From an uncultured Muribaculaceae bacterium (GTDB lineage: Bacteria > Bacteroidota > Bacteroidia > Bacteroidales > Muribaculaceae): 35,949 bases of DNA. The stretch lies in assembly GCA_945931475.1 (NCBI GenBank), contig CAMEPD010000017.1, positions 1-35,949 of the forward strand, read 5' to 3'. Positions 1-6,829 of the stretch are shown one piece after another. Every line of letters starts with the position of its first letter. Position 1 is the stretch's first letter. The translations under genes and the position numbers were made by a program. Under the pieces are notes generated by a model that was not told the DNA's origin, did no database searches, and was given only the letters and a program-made list of their open reading frames with translations.

Positions 1-70
1 TTGAGTTAATGCGATTTAACCAAAAAGCGGCCAAGGCGACGGTAATTTTAAAGTACTTAAGCAGTTTCAT
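1..70 (-). CDS. Possible 5' end of a membrane or secreted protein, cut by the window edge
   Basis: An ATG at base 70 on the minus strand opens a frame that stays open to the window edge. The 23 visible residues begin MKLLKYFKITVALAAFW: a lysine-containing start followed by a hydrophobic run, as in a signal peptide or first membrane helix. No family can be named from so little. No good promoter or ribosome-binding site was found upstream, so the start is only a reasonable guess. It would be the next gene downstream of the ompA-like gene on the same strand, beyond that gene's terminator. Confidence 0.35.
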   Translation of the reverse strand, partial: MKLLKYFKITVALAAFWLNRINS

Positions 71-107
71 AATAAACAATGAGGTTGAAAACAATAGCTA
101 CGCCTCG

Positions 108-196
108 CGAAAATTTGAGCGTCTTCAGAGTTATCACTCAGTCACATAGCCCGCTATGCTCCATCGTTCAAACTCTGAATCCATCTCAAATTTTCG
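108..196. repeat. Long interrupted palindrome (hairpin-forming element)
   Basis: Three nested inverted repeats share one axis. The outer stem is 12 bp (108-119 with 185-196, CGAAAATTTGAG and its complement). The middle stem is 9 bp (124-132 with 171-179, TTCAGAGTT). The inner stem is CATAGC/GCTATG (145-150 with 153-158). Transcribed on either strand this would fold into one extended hairpin with a small internal loop. It lies outside any gene and has no long T tract, so it does not look like a simple terminator. A dispersed intergenic repeat or a structured RNA are the main options. Confidence 0.7.
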
Positions 197-203
197 GCCG
201 GAA

Positions 204-231
204 CGTTAACATTTGTTTTTAAACACCCTCT
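204..231 (-). repeat. Short dispersed repeat, copy 1
   Basis: On the minus strand this reads GAGGGTGTTTAAAAACAAAT followed by GTTAACG. Two further copies occur in the window, at 1828-1859 and 14498-14531, and a half copy at 27825-27837. All three full copies have the same orientation relative to the minus-strand gene they follow. Confidence 0.65.
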
Positions 232-271
232 AAATATCGCTAAAAAGCGCCTGCGTACGGGTGCACCGGAT

Positions 272-307
272 AAAAAAAAGGAGGTTGCGCGGGTGTGCGC
301 AACCTCC
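272..307 (-). terminator. Rho-independent terminator of the ompA-like gene
   Basis: A perfect 11-bp stem (280-290 with 297-307, GGAGGTTGCGC and its complement) encloses a 6-nt loop. On the minus strand it is followed by eight consecutive Ts (279-272). It lies 25 nt past the stop codon of the ompA-like gene. Confidence 0.93.
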
Positions 308-332
308 TATACGGGTTAAATCTTAAGCTTGA

Positions 333-1490
333 TTATTTAACGGTGCAGACTGCAACACGGTTCCAGTCGTTCTCCGAGAAGAGTTCGCCGATACCCTTAC
401 CCTGGGCGTCGATGCGGTTTTCAGCAACGCCGTAGCGGTTGATGAGTTCTTTCTTGACTGATTCGGCACGACGGGCAGCGAGCTTCTGGTTGAATTCGAG
501 TGAACCGTCCTTCGAAGCGTAACCGTCGATGGTTACCTTAGCGTCGTTGTTCTTCATTGCGTCGGCTACCATAGCTACGTTAGGCTGCTGGTTGGGGAGG
601 ATGACATCAGAGCTGATGTTGAAGAAGACGTAACGGATGTTGTCGAGGTCTTTAACGACTTTCTCAACAGCGGGACGACGGTTGCAAGCGTCGAGCTGAG
701 CCTGGAGGTCAGCAATCTGGGCGAGCAGAGCAGCGTTGTTGACACCGCAAGCGTCGAGGTCGGCACGGAGTGCGTTGATCTGGGCGTTGAGGGCATCGAG
801 TTCGGCGGGGTCAATCACGTTCACGAGGGTGAAGTGGTGTGTGCCGTTGGAGTTGCCGAAGTGATAGGTGAGGCCTGCTTCGAGCTCAACTACAGCGTGG
901 TTGCTGTCGTAGTTGGCAGCCCAGCCGAGCACGTTCTGCTCGATGCCGTGGTGGTTCATGTTCCAAAGAATCGAGGGCTTCAGCGAGAATGTCCAGGCTT
1001 TGGCTTCGCCGAGGTTGAAGTTGAGGTTAAGACCTACTTTGGTAGCCCATGAGTTACCGTCGTAGCTAACCGACGAGGGATAGTAAGCGTGGAGCCATCC
1101 TGTACCGGCAACAGCTTCGATTTCGAACAGGCGGGGTGCGCCCTTATAGCCGGCGAATGCATTCATGAAGTTGAATGTGCCGAATACACCTACATACTGG
1201 TGATCGAAAGCATTGGCTGACTTGAAGCCGGTCCATGAGGATGTGTTGATGGACCATTCGCCTTCAACACCCAGACCGAAGATCGGGGTGATCTGTTTGC
1301 GGAGTTCAGCACCTACAACACCGCGAGCGGCCTTGAAGAAGCCAAAGTTCTCCATAGGAGATACCATACCACCTTTGAGGGTGAATGACATATTGTCGAA
1401 GAATTTTGAAGGAGCCAGAGCCTGTGAGGTCTGGGCCTGCGATGCAACAGCACCCATTGCGAGGGCTGCGAGAAGGATAAATTTCTTCAT
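333..1490 (-). CDS. OmpA-family outer membrane protein with coiled-coil neck
   Basis: A 385-residue major-outer-membrane-type protein. Residues 1-20 form a signal peptide ending SQAQ. Residues of roughly 30-220 alternate aromatic and polar positions and end LTYHF, as expected for an eight-stranded barrel. About 230-282 is a heptad-like alpha-helical neck rich in Leu, Ala and Asp with two cysteines. From about 283 the OmpA/MotB peptidoglycan-binding domain follows, with the IDGYASKDG turn, the LAARRAESV helix and the final NDWNRVAV strand. By family knowledge the barrel sits in the outer membrane and the C-terminal domain binds peptidoglycan non-covalently. It is a single-gene unit with its own promoter (1598-1629) and strong terminator, which suggests high expression. 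The family is certain; the exact orthologue is not. Confidence 0.95.
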   Translation of the reverse strand: MKKFILLAALAMGAVASQAQTSQALAPSKFFDNMSFTLKGGMVSPMENFGFFKAARGVVGAELRKQITPIFGLGVEGEWSINTSSWTGFKSANAFDHQYVGVFGTFNFMNAFAGYKGAPRLFEIEAVAGTGWLHAYYPSSVSYDGNSWATKVGLNLNFNLGEAKAWTFSLKPSILWNMNHHGIEQNVLGWAANYDSNHAVVELEAGLTYHFGNSNGTHHFTLVNVIDPAELDALNAQINALRADLDACGVNNAALLAQIADLQAQLDACNRRPAVEKVVKDLDNIRYVFFNISSDVILPNQQPNVAMVADAMKNNDAKVTIDGYASKDGSLEFNQKLAARRAESVKKELINRYGVAENRIDAQGKGIGELFSENDWNRVAVCTVK

Positions 1491-1858
1491 AGAATAAAGT
1501 TGATAGTTGTTTATAATCCTTTGCTTGTTAGAATTGGCAAATTTGGAAATTGACTGCAGATATGCTCAAAAGGGATACTCTGCTTGACAATTTGTGGCAA
1601 AGTTAACACTTTTTTAACGCTCTGCCAAATTTTTTTTTAACAAAAGTAGCACTTTGGGGGATTTACTGCCGTTTTGAGAGAGCGATTTGGAAATTCGGGC
1701 GAAGAATACCGGCGTATTTCCGAGTCTCTGATCGCTTTCGTGGGGCTTCGGCACCAACAGGAGGCTGCATTTTGTCTTTTTATATTTTATTAACGATGCC
1801 GGAGAAAGTTGGTTCAAGAAAAATTCACGTTTAACATTTGATTTTTTTCAACACCCTC
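1491..1858. other. Intergenic region between the ompA-like and GT39-type genes
   Basis: This 368-base gap holds the ompA promoter (1598-1629), a leader of about 100 nt, and repeat copy 2 at its right end. The rest is AT-rich. One short minus-strand open frame (1614-1817) has no coding character and overlaps the promoter, so no gene is called. Confidence 0.6.
1598..1629 (-). promoter_or_regulatory. Promoter of the ompA-like gene
   Basis: On the minus strand TTTG (1629-1626) is followed by 20 nt and TAACTTTG (1605-1598), an exact match to the Bacteroidales -33/-7 promoter pattern. Transcription would start near 1591, giving an untranslated leader of about 100 nt. Confidence 0.85.
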
Positions 1859-1859
1859 T
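1828..1859 (-). repeat. Short dispersed repeat, copy 2
   Basis: On the minus strand it reads GAGGGTGTTGAAAAAAATC followed by AAATGTTAAACG, beginning inside the stop codon of the GT39-type gene. It is 4-5 bp longer in the A-rich middle than copy 1, and pairs poorly as a hairpin. Confidence 0.6.
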
Positions 1860-3589
1860 CAGGGCTGCGGGGCGCGTTCGGGAGCTGCCTCCACGTGGTA
1901 AAGGGTGGCGACCTGATGGTTGTCGCACGATTTTACGGGCCATTCCATGACCGGCGCGAGGACTACGTCCTGCGGCAGGATACGTTCCAGCGAGTCGACG
2001 TCGCTCTCGCCGGCAATCACCCAGTCGTTGGCTTTCAGAGGCGCCGGGGCGTGGGTGATGGCCTTTATGCGGTCGCGGGTATAGAATCCGGCGGTGTAGT
2101 AACGCAGCATCGGGGTGGTCATGAACCCGTAGAGCGGTTCGTCGGCCGGTACCACAGTGGCGACGGCTGCTGCCATCGGCCGGTCGCTCTTGGGGTTGAG
2201 CACCATGGGCTGAATGGCGGCCGAGAACATCCAGTATATTATTAATGTGTCGAGCACGGTCCACTGCACGGCGGTTTCGGGTGCGGCAAACAGTATCGAC
2301 CGCAGGGTCATCAGACATACGGCCAGGCATACGCAGATCATCAGCAGCGACTCGGCCCCGAGCCCCTGTGCCTCGGACAGGTAAGTGGCGAGTTCCGACG
2401 ACGGGTCGGCTGAAATCACGCCTGTCATCATTACGATGAGCGCCACGGCGGCGAGCACTCCCACCGATGCCATGATGGCGCCGTATGTGCGGAGCACCCG
2501 CGGGCAGTTGCGGATTATCCACCTTATATATATAGTAATGCCGTATGCCACGAAGGGGTACATCGGGAGCAGGTACACCGAACGTTTTGATTTGGGGATG
2601 CAGTAGAACACGAAAATCACCACCGATGCCACTACCGCAAGCAATTCGGGACCGGGGAGGGCGCGTAGTCGGCTCCAACGGGCTTTGAGCGATTCGCGGC
2701 CGAGCTTCCACCGCCGGACGGCGAACAGCGAAATCAGCAGCAGAAGTATGTAGGGAGCGATACCCGTGGCGAGGGTCTGGAAATTGTAAAAGAATGTGTG
2801 TTCGTGCGATTCGTAGCTCATCTTGCCGAGGAAGCGGCCGAAGTTCTCCTCTATGGCCAGCTGCAGGAATGAGTCGCCTCCCTGCTGATAGGCAGCAAGG
2901 TACCATGCGGCCGGCAGAATGAGCGCCAACAGTCCGCTGACGGCGTAGAGCGTGAACGTCGGCAGGAATTTCCCGCCGCGCATCAGCTGCATCACGAGCA
3001 ACACGCCGCAGGGGAGGAGCATTCCCGCCGGGCCCTTGGTGAGGGTGGCGAGGCTCATCAGCAGAATGCCGCCAAGGGGTAGTCGCCAGCGCCCGGGATG
3101 CTTTTCGGCGGTGACGCACATGGCTAAAATCGCCATGACGATGAAGGCTGTGAAGAGCATATCGACACGGCATGAGGTGGCGGCACGGTGCAGCTCAAAG
3201 GTTGTGGCGCAGACCAGTACGGTCACTGCTGCGATACTCAGCGAGGTGCGCGATGCCAGGAAACGGAACACGCATATCAGCATAGCCACCGCCGCCAGTG
3301 CCGACGGCAGGCGCGACAGGAACTCCGTGACGTGGCCGCCGTTGAGCCAGCCCAGCGCGGCGATGCACCATGCCAGCATGGGAGGTTTGTAGGGCAGGTC
3401 GGTGCCGCAGCATTCGGGGAGAATCCAGTTGCCGTCGTTGAGAATCGACACGGCTACAAGCGCCTCGCGGGGCTCGCCTTTGGTGTTGAACAGGGTCATT
3501 CCGAGGAATGCCACAAACGTGACAAGGAGCAACACTGTCAGGGCCAGTGTTGCTCCGTTATACGAGATTGCGACCGAGCGGTTACGCAT
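1859..3589 (-). CDS. GT39 (ArnT/PMT-like) polytopic glycosyltransferase
   Basis: A 576-residue inner-membrane protein with many hydrophobic helices. The N-terminal half carries the signature of the ArnT/PMT glycosyltransferase superfamily: an acidic first loop (KGEPREALVA), KPPMLAW, the conserved RLPSALA arginine, then SCRVDMLF and LTKGPAGM. Such enzymes move a sugar from a polyprenyl-phosphate carrier onto lipid A, a protein or another acceptor on the outer face of the membrane. The donor and acceptor cannot be told from sequence. The C-terminal 150 residues look periplasmic and poorly conserved. It starts 42 nt after the Asn/Gly-repeat protein gene and is probably transcribed with it. The stop codon overlaps a dispersed repeat. 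Confidence 0.88.
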   Translation of the reverse strand: MRNRSVAISYNGATLALTVLLLVTFVAFLGMTLFNTKGEPREALVAVSILNDGNWILPECCGTDLPYKPPMLAWCIAALGWLNGGHVTEFLSRLPSALAAVAMLICVFRFLASRTSLSIAAVTVLVCATTFELHRAATSCRVDMLFTAFIVMAILAMCVTAEKHPGRWRLPLGGILLMSLATLTKGPAGMLLPCGVLLVMQLMRGGKFLPTFTLYAVSGLLALILPAAWYLAAYQQGGDSFLQLAIEENFGRFLGKMSYESHEHTFFYNFQTLATGIAPYILLLLISLFAVRRWKLGRESLKARWSRLRALPGPELLAVVASVVIFVFYCIPKSKRSVYLLPMYPFVAYGITIYIRWIIRNCPRVLRTYGAIMASVGVLAAVALIVMMTGVISADPSSELATYLSEAQGLGAESLLMICVCLAVCLMTLRSILFAAPETAVQWTVLDTLIIYWMFSAAIQPMVLNPKSDRPMAAAVATVVPADEPLYGFMTTPMLRYYTAGFYTRDRIKAITHAPAPLKANDWVIAGESDVDSLERILPQDVVLAPVMEWPVKSCDNHQVATLYHVEAAPERAPQP

Positions 3590-3631
3590 AGGTGTATGTA
3601 TCTGAAATTATCGGATTAGCGAGCCGGGGCA

Positions 3632-4849
3632 TCAGTTGCCGTAACTCAGCGTGGTGTAATAGTTGCCGTTGATGGCGTTGAACTCAAGTGTTACGAATCG
3701 GTTGCCGTAGCCGTACCATGTAGTGGTGATGGCAACTCCGTTGTTAACCTGCTCGATTGGTGCGCCGTACTGGCGGCAGAAGTTGTTGTAGAGCAGGTTG
3801 TAGCGCGTCATGTCGTAGTAGCTCTGCGGGTATGTGAAACGTGAGCCGTAGAGGCGTCCGCCGTTGTAGTAGAGCGCGGCGCTGGGCCAGTAGAGGTTCA
3901 TCTGATTCACACCGTTGAGGTAAACCACATCGTCAGAGTAATTTACTATGGTGTAGCCCGAATTGAGCAGGGTGTTGAGCGAAAGGTCGAGCGCTGTGCC
4001 TAACGTTATGCCCAAAATAGAGTTGAACGACGGGCCGTAACCGTAAACCGGGTGGAAGGTCGGCGGGGGGAGCGGACGTGCCCATCCGCGGAATACGGGG
4101 TGCGGGTGACGGTAGCCTATCGGCATACGCGGAGGCATCGGCGGACGATAGCCTGGACGTTGACCCGGACCGGGGCCGTGGCCGTGGCCGTGGCCGTGAC
4201 CGGGGTTGTTGCCCCAATGGTTCCCGCCGGGACGGTCGTTGCCGGGGCGGTTGTTGTTGCCCCAATGGTTCCCGCCGGGACGGTCGTTGCCGGGGCGGTT
4301 GTCGTTGCCCCAGTTATTGTTGTTGCCGTTGTGGTTGCCGTTACCGGGACGGTTGTCGTTGCCCCAGTTATTGTTGTTGCCGTTGTGGTTACCGTTACCG
4401 GGACGGTTGTTATTGTTGTTATTGTTGGTCCAGCCATTGCTGTTTCCGGGACGTGTATTGTTGCCGTTACCGTTACCGGGACGGTTGTTGCCGTTGCCGT
4501 TGTTGCCGTTGTTGGGACGTACGGCGGTGCCTTTGTTGACGTTCACTGAAGGTTCGCGCCTTGTATTTGTGGAGTGTACAGCACCGGAGACCGTCTTGTC
4601 GGAGCGACGGCTTGCATCGATGTTTGCCTTGCTCGGGCGGTTGTTGCTGCCGGAGTTGCCCGGACGGGTAGATGAGTTTGAGCCGGAGTGGCCGCCACGG
4701 TTACCGTTTGAACTGCCGGGACCGCGCGAGGGTGCCGACTGCGAGGATGTGTGTGACTGTCGGCCTCGGCCCTGGGCTTCGGCGGCAGGGGCTGCTGTCA
4801 GCGCGAATGCGGCCAATAAGCATGCTGCGGATTTCATCAGTCGGTTCAT
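3632..4849 (-). CDS. Secreted Asn/Gly/Pro-repeat protein with conserved C-terminal domain
   Basis: A 405-residue protein with a signal peptide (residues 1-25, ending AAEAQ). Residues of about 26-240 are low-complexity and rich in Asn, Gly, Arg, Pro and His. They include two 18-residue units (NRPGNGNHNGNNNNWGND) and two 16-residue units (DRPGGNHWGNNNRPGN), then a run of GH pairs. The last 150 residues are aromatic and ordered, with a glycine-rich hydrophobic segment (SILGITLGTALDLSLNTLL) that might insert into a membrane. A final beta-rich part ends TTLSYGN. No catalytic motif was recognised. The arrangement, disordered spacer plus small C-terminal domain, is seen in several Bacteroidota cell-surface proteins of unknown role. 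First gene of a likely two-gene unit with the GT39-type gene. Confidence 0.85.
   Translation of the reverse strand: MNRLMKSAACLLAAFALTAAPAAEAQGRGRQSHTSSQSAPSRGPGSSNGNRGGHSGSNSSTRPGNSGSNNRPSKANIDASRRSDKTVSGAVHSTNTRREPSVNVNKGTAVRPNNGNNGNGNNRPGNGNGNNTRPGNSNGWTNNNNNNNRPGNGNHNGNNNNWGNDNRPGNGNHNGNNNNWGNDNRPGNDRPGGNHWGNNNRPGNDRPGGNHWGNNPGHGHGHGHGPGPGQRPGYRPPMPPRMPIGYRHPHPVFRGWARPLPPPTFHPVYGYGPSFNSILGITLGTALDLSLNTLLNSGYTIVNYSDDVVYLNGVNQMNLYWPSAALYYNGGRLYGSRFTYPQSYYDMTRYNLLYNNFCRQYGAPIEQVNNGVAITTTWYGYGNRFVTLEFNAINGNYYTTLSYGN
4206..4408. repeat. In-gene tandem repeats, 48-bp and 54-bp periods
   Basis: Within the Asn/Gly-repeat gene, a 48-bp unit occurs twice (starting near 4211 and 4259) and a 54-bp unit twice (starting near 4301 and 4355). 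Copies are almost identical at DNA level, and both periods are multiples of three, so gain or loss of a unit keeps the reading frame. Confidence 0.85.
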
Positions 4850-4960
4850 ATTGTTTGAATTTTAGGGTTCTTAGTTTATATCGTTTGTCAGTTTGAGCGA
4901 AAAATCGCCCTGAGGTTTAACGCAATAGGCGTTTATGTAACTTTTTTACCAGTACTGAGG

Positions 4961-4968
4961 CAAAATTA
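4961..4968 (-). promoter_or_regulatory. Candidate -7 box for the Asn/Gly-repeat protein gene
   Basis: The minus strand reads TAATTTTG, matching TAnnTTTG, about 110 nt before the start codon. No TTTG at the expected -33 distance is visible, so this is weaker than the other promoters called. It lies back to back with the plus-strand box at 4982, with a small palindrome (AGCGA/TCGCT, 4968-4982) between them. Confidence 0.5.
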
Positions 4969-4981
4969 GCGATATTTTCGC

Positions 4982-4989
4982 TACTTTTG
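4982..4989 (+). promoter_or_regulatory. Candidate -7 box for the TSCPD gene
   Basis: TACTTTTG matches the Bacteroidales -7 consensus 21 nt before the ATG at 5011. A clear -33 element is not visible. The predicted leader is only about 15 nt. Confidence 0.55.
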
Positions 4990-5010
4990 TTCTAAAATTT
5001 CATAAAAATT

Positions 5011-5271
5011 ATGCTTAAGGAATATACCACACAGGGCACATGCTCCAAAAAGATTTTCATTGATTATGATGAAACCACCGGCCGCGTGAATAATGTACGC
5101 TTCCTGGGCGGCTGCGACGGCAACACTCAGGGCGTATGCCGACTGGTAGCCGGTCTGCCCGCAACACAGGTAATCGCCACCCTCGGGGGTATCGACTGCC
5201 GCGGCCGCGGTACCTCGTGCCCCGACCAACTCGCCCGCGCCCTGAAGGAGATTGTCGACGACAAAGGGTGA
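5011..5271 (+). CDS. Small TSCPD-domain protein (TIGR03905-type)
   Basis: An 86-residue protein that consists of a single TSCPD domain, named after the TSCPDQLA motif at residues 70-77. Four cysteines (GTCSK near residue 10, GGCDG near 35, GVCRL near 43, IDCRG near 63) plus the TSCPD cysteine suggest a metal or redox site. The domain is otherwise found at the C-terminus of vitamin-B12-dependent ribonucleotide reductases; the stand-alone family is conserved in anaerobes and has no assigned function. It is followed 48 nt later by the MscS-type channel gene on the same strand, and they are likely co-transcribed. It is not itself a reductase. Confidence 0.85.
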   Translation: MLKEYTTQGTCSKKIFIDYDETTGRVNNVRFLGGCDGNTQGVCRLVAGLPATQVIATLGGIDCRGRGTSCPDQLARALKEIVDDKG

Positions 5272-5319
5272 ACATTGACCGCGGAGGAAATGTTTTATCA
5301 TTGACTATTTATTTGGGAT

Positions 5320-6741
5320 ATGATTGACGCTTCCTTCACCGAACAGGCTGCCAAGGCCGCCACACAAAATTCGCTGATTCCGAGCCACGACATCGCCGTG
5401 GCTATTCTCCGTTTTATCGACCGGATGCTCGACCTCATGAGCCTGCGCCATGATAAATCGCTTGAGGAGATTATATATACCATTATAATTCTCGCAATCT
5501 CGCTGTTTATAGGGCTTGTAATCCGCTGGCTCATAATCACGGTTGTCGACCGAGTGGTGAAGCGGCGCCACAGCCCGGCGATGAAGCAGTTGCTGAAGAT
5601 GCACACCATCAACAAGGCCACCCACTTCATTACGCCGATGGTGTTTCTGGGTATGATACCGTTCGCCTTCGTGTCAAACCACCATGCGCTCGACCTGATT
5701 CTTCGTCTGGCCGGTGTCTACTGCCTTATTACCATTGCCATCGCCATCAACGCCATCCTGGAGTACTCGTGGTGGCGCTTCGATCAGCGCGACAACCGTA
5801 ACAACCATCCCCTCAAGGGAGTACTCAATATCTGCCGCGGCCTGGTGTGGATTATCATCATGATTATTTCGGTATCGGTGCTCATCGACAAGTCGCCGCT
5901 GACACTGCTTGCCGGCCTTGGTGCATTCGCGGCCGCCCTGATGCTGATTTTCAAGGACTCCATTCTCGGATTTGTGGCCGGCATTCAGCTGTCGTCCAAC
6001 GATATGCTGCGTGTGGGCGACTGGATTGTCGTACCATCGACAATCGCCAACGGCGTGGTTATCGACGTGACTCTGTCGGTGGTGAAGGTACAGAACTGGG
6101 ACAATACCATCGTAATGCTGCCGCCATACACGCTCGTGTCGACATCGTTTCAGAACTGGCGCGGCATGACCGATGTGGGGGCGCGTCTGGTAAACCGCGA
6201 TATCTATATCGCCCAGCCCTCCATCCGCCCGATGACCGGCGCCATGCTTACCGAAATTGTCGGGAAATATCCTGTGCTGGCACCCTTTGTAAAGCAATGC
6301 CGCGACGCACAGGCCGCCGGCCGGGGGAAAGTCTACAACGAATGGACCCGACCGAACGGCTCAATCGACACGAACCTCGGCCTGTTCCGCGCCTACATCA
6401 CTTCCTACCTGCTCAATCACCCGCAGGTGAGCACCTCCAAACCCACCGACTTCATCATCGTGGCCCTGTCACCCGCCAAGGACTACGGTCAGCCCCTCAA
6501 TATCGAATTCTTCTCGAAAATCACCGATTGGGCACCGTTCGAGGCTCTGCTCTCCGACATCTTCGAGGATTTTGCCATCGCTGCCCCCGACTTCGGTCTC
6601 ACCCTCACCCAGGCACCCGACGGCAACACCTTCACCATCAGGGATGCCCGTACCCCGGCACCTGTGGCTTACTCCCCCGAAATCCCCTCCGCCTCCTCTT
6701 CCGAAATCTCACAGGCTTCATCCCCGGAAATCGCCAAATAA
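5320..6741 (+). CDS. MscS-family mechanosensitive channel (YbdG-like)
   Basis: A 473-residue inner-membrane protein. Hydrophobic helices lie near residues 47-76, 100-150 and 165-190. Then comes the pore-lining helix and beta domain typical of MscS: AGLGAFAAALMLIFKDSILG, then GDWIVVPSTIANGVVIDV and a VMLPPYTLVSTSFQNWRGM segment. The long C-terminal part after the beta domain (about 200 residues) and the overall length match the YbdG/YnaI-size branch rather than small MscS. The family opens under membrane tension and releases solutes during osmotic downshock. The last 25 residues are a Ser/Pro/Glu-rich tail with three repeats of SPEI or SSEI, probably disordered. Confidence 0.92.
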   Translation: MIDASFTEQAAKAATQNSLIPSHDIAVAILRFIDRMLDLMSLRHDKSLEEIIYTIIILAISLFIGLVIRWLIITVVDRVVKRRHSPAMKQLLKMHTINKATHFITPMVFLGMIPFAFVSNHHALDLILRLAGVYCLITIAIAINAILEYSWWRFDQRDNRNNHPLKGVLNICRGLVWIIIMIISVSVLIDKSPLTLLAGLGAFAAALMLIFKDSILGFVAGIQLSSNDMLRVGDWIVVPSTIANGVVIDVTLSVVKVQNWDNTIVMLPPYTLVSTSFQNWRGMTDVGARLVNRDIYIAQPSIRPMTGAMLTEIVGKYPVLAPFVKQCRDAQAAGRGKVYNEWTRPNGSIDTNLGLFRAYITSYLLNHPQVSTSKPTDFIIVALSPAKDYGQPLNIEFFSKITDWAPFEALLSDIFEDFAIAAPDFGLTLTQAPDGNTFTIRDARTPAPVAYSPEIPSASSSEISQASSPEIAK

Positions 6742-6767
6742 ACAGTACAATATTGTTAGCAACGAAA

Positions 6768-6807
6768 CAAATGGGCCACAGCAAATCATTATGCTATGGC
6801 CTATTTG
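6768..6807. terminator. Hairpin between convergent genes
   Basis: A 16-bp stem with two mismatched positions (6768-6783 with 6792-6807) and an 8-nt loop lies between the stop codons of the MscS-type gene and the tricorn-type gene. Neither side has a long T tract, so it may act as a weak bidirectional terminator. Confidence 0.6.
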
Positions 6808-6829
6808 GGTTGTTGTTGGGGGAATGGGG

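Noticed and set aside
1848-3173. Long second minus-strand frame inside the GT39-type gene
   Set aside because: Arg/His/Pro-rich translation with no family match; it is a by-product of GC-rich codon use in the real gene, which has clear membrane helices and motifs.
4200-4510. Regular repeats resembling a CRISPR array
   Set aside because: Units are tandem and nearly identical throughout with no unique spacers, are multiples of three in length, and encode protein.
4052-4549. Open plus-strand frames opposite the Asn/Gly-repeat gene
   Set aside because: They are low-complexity mirror images of the tandem repeat with no signal peptide-plus-domain logic; the minus-strand frame has a signal peptide and an ordered C-terminal domain.
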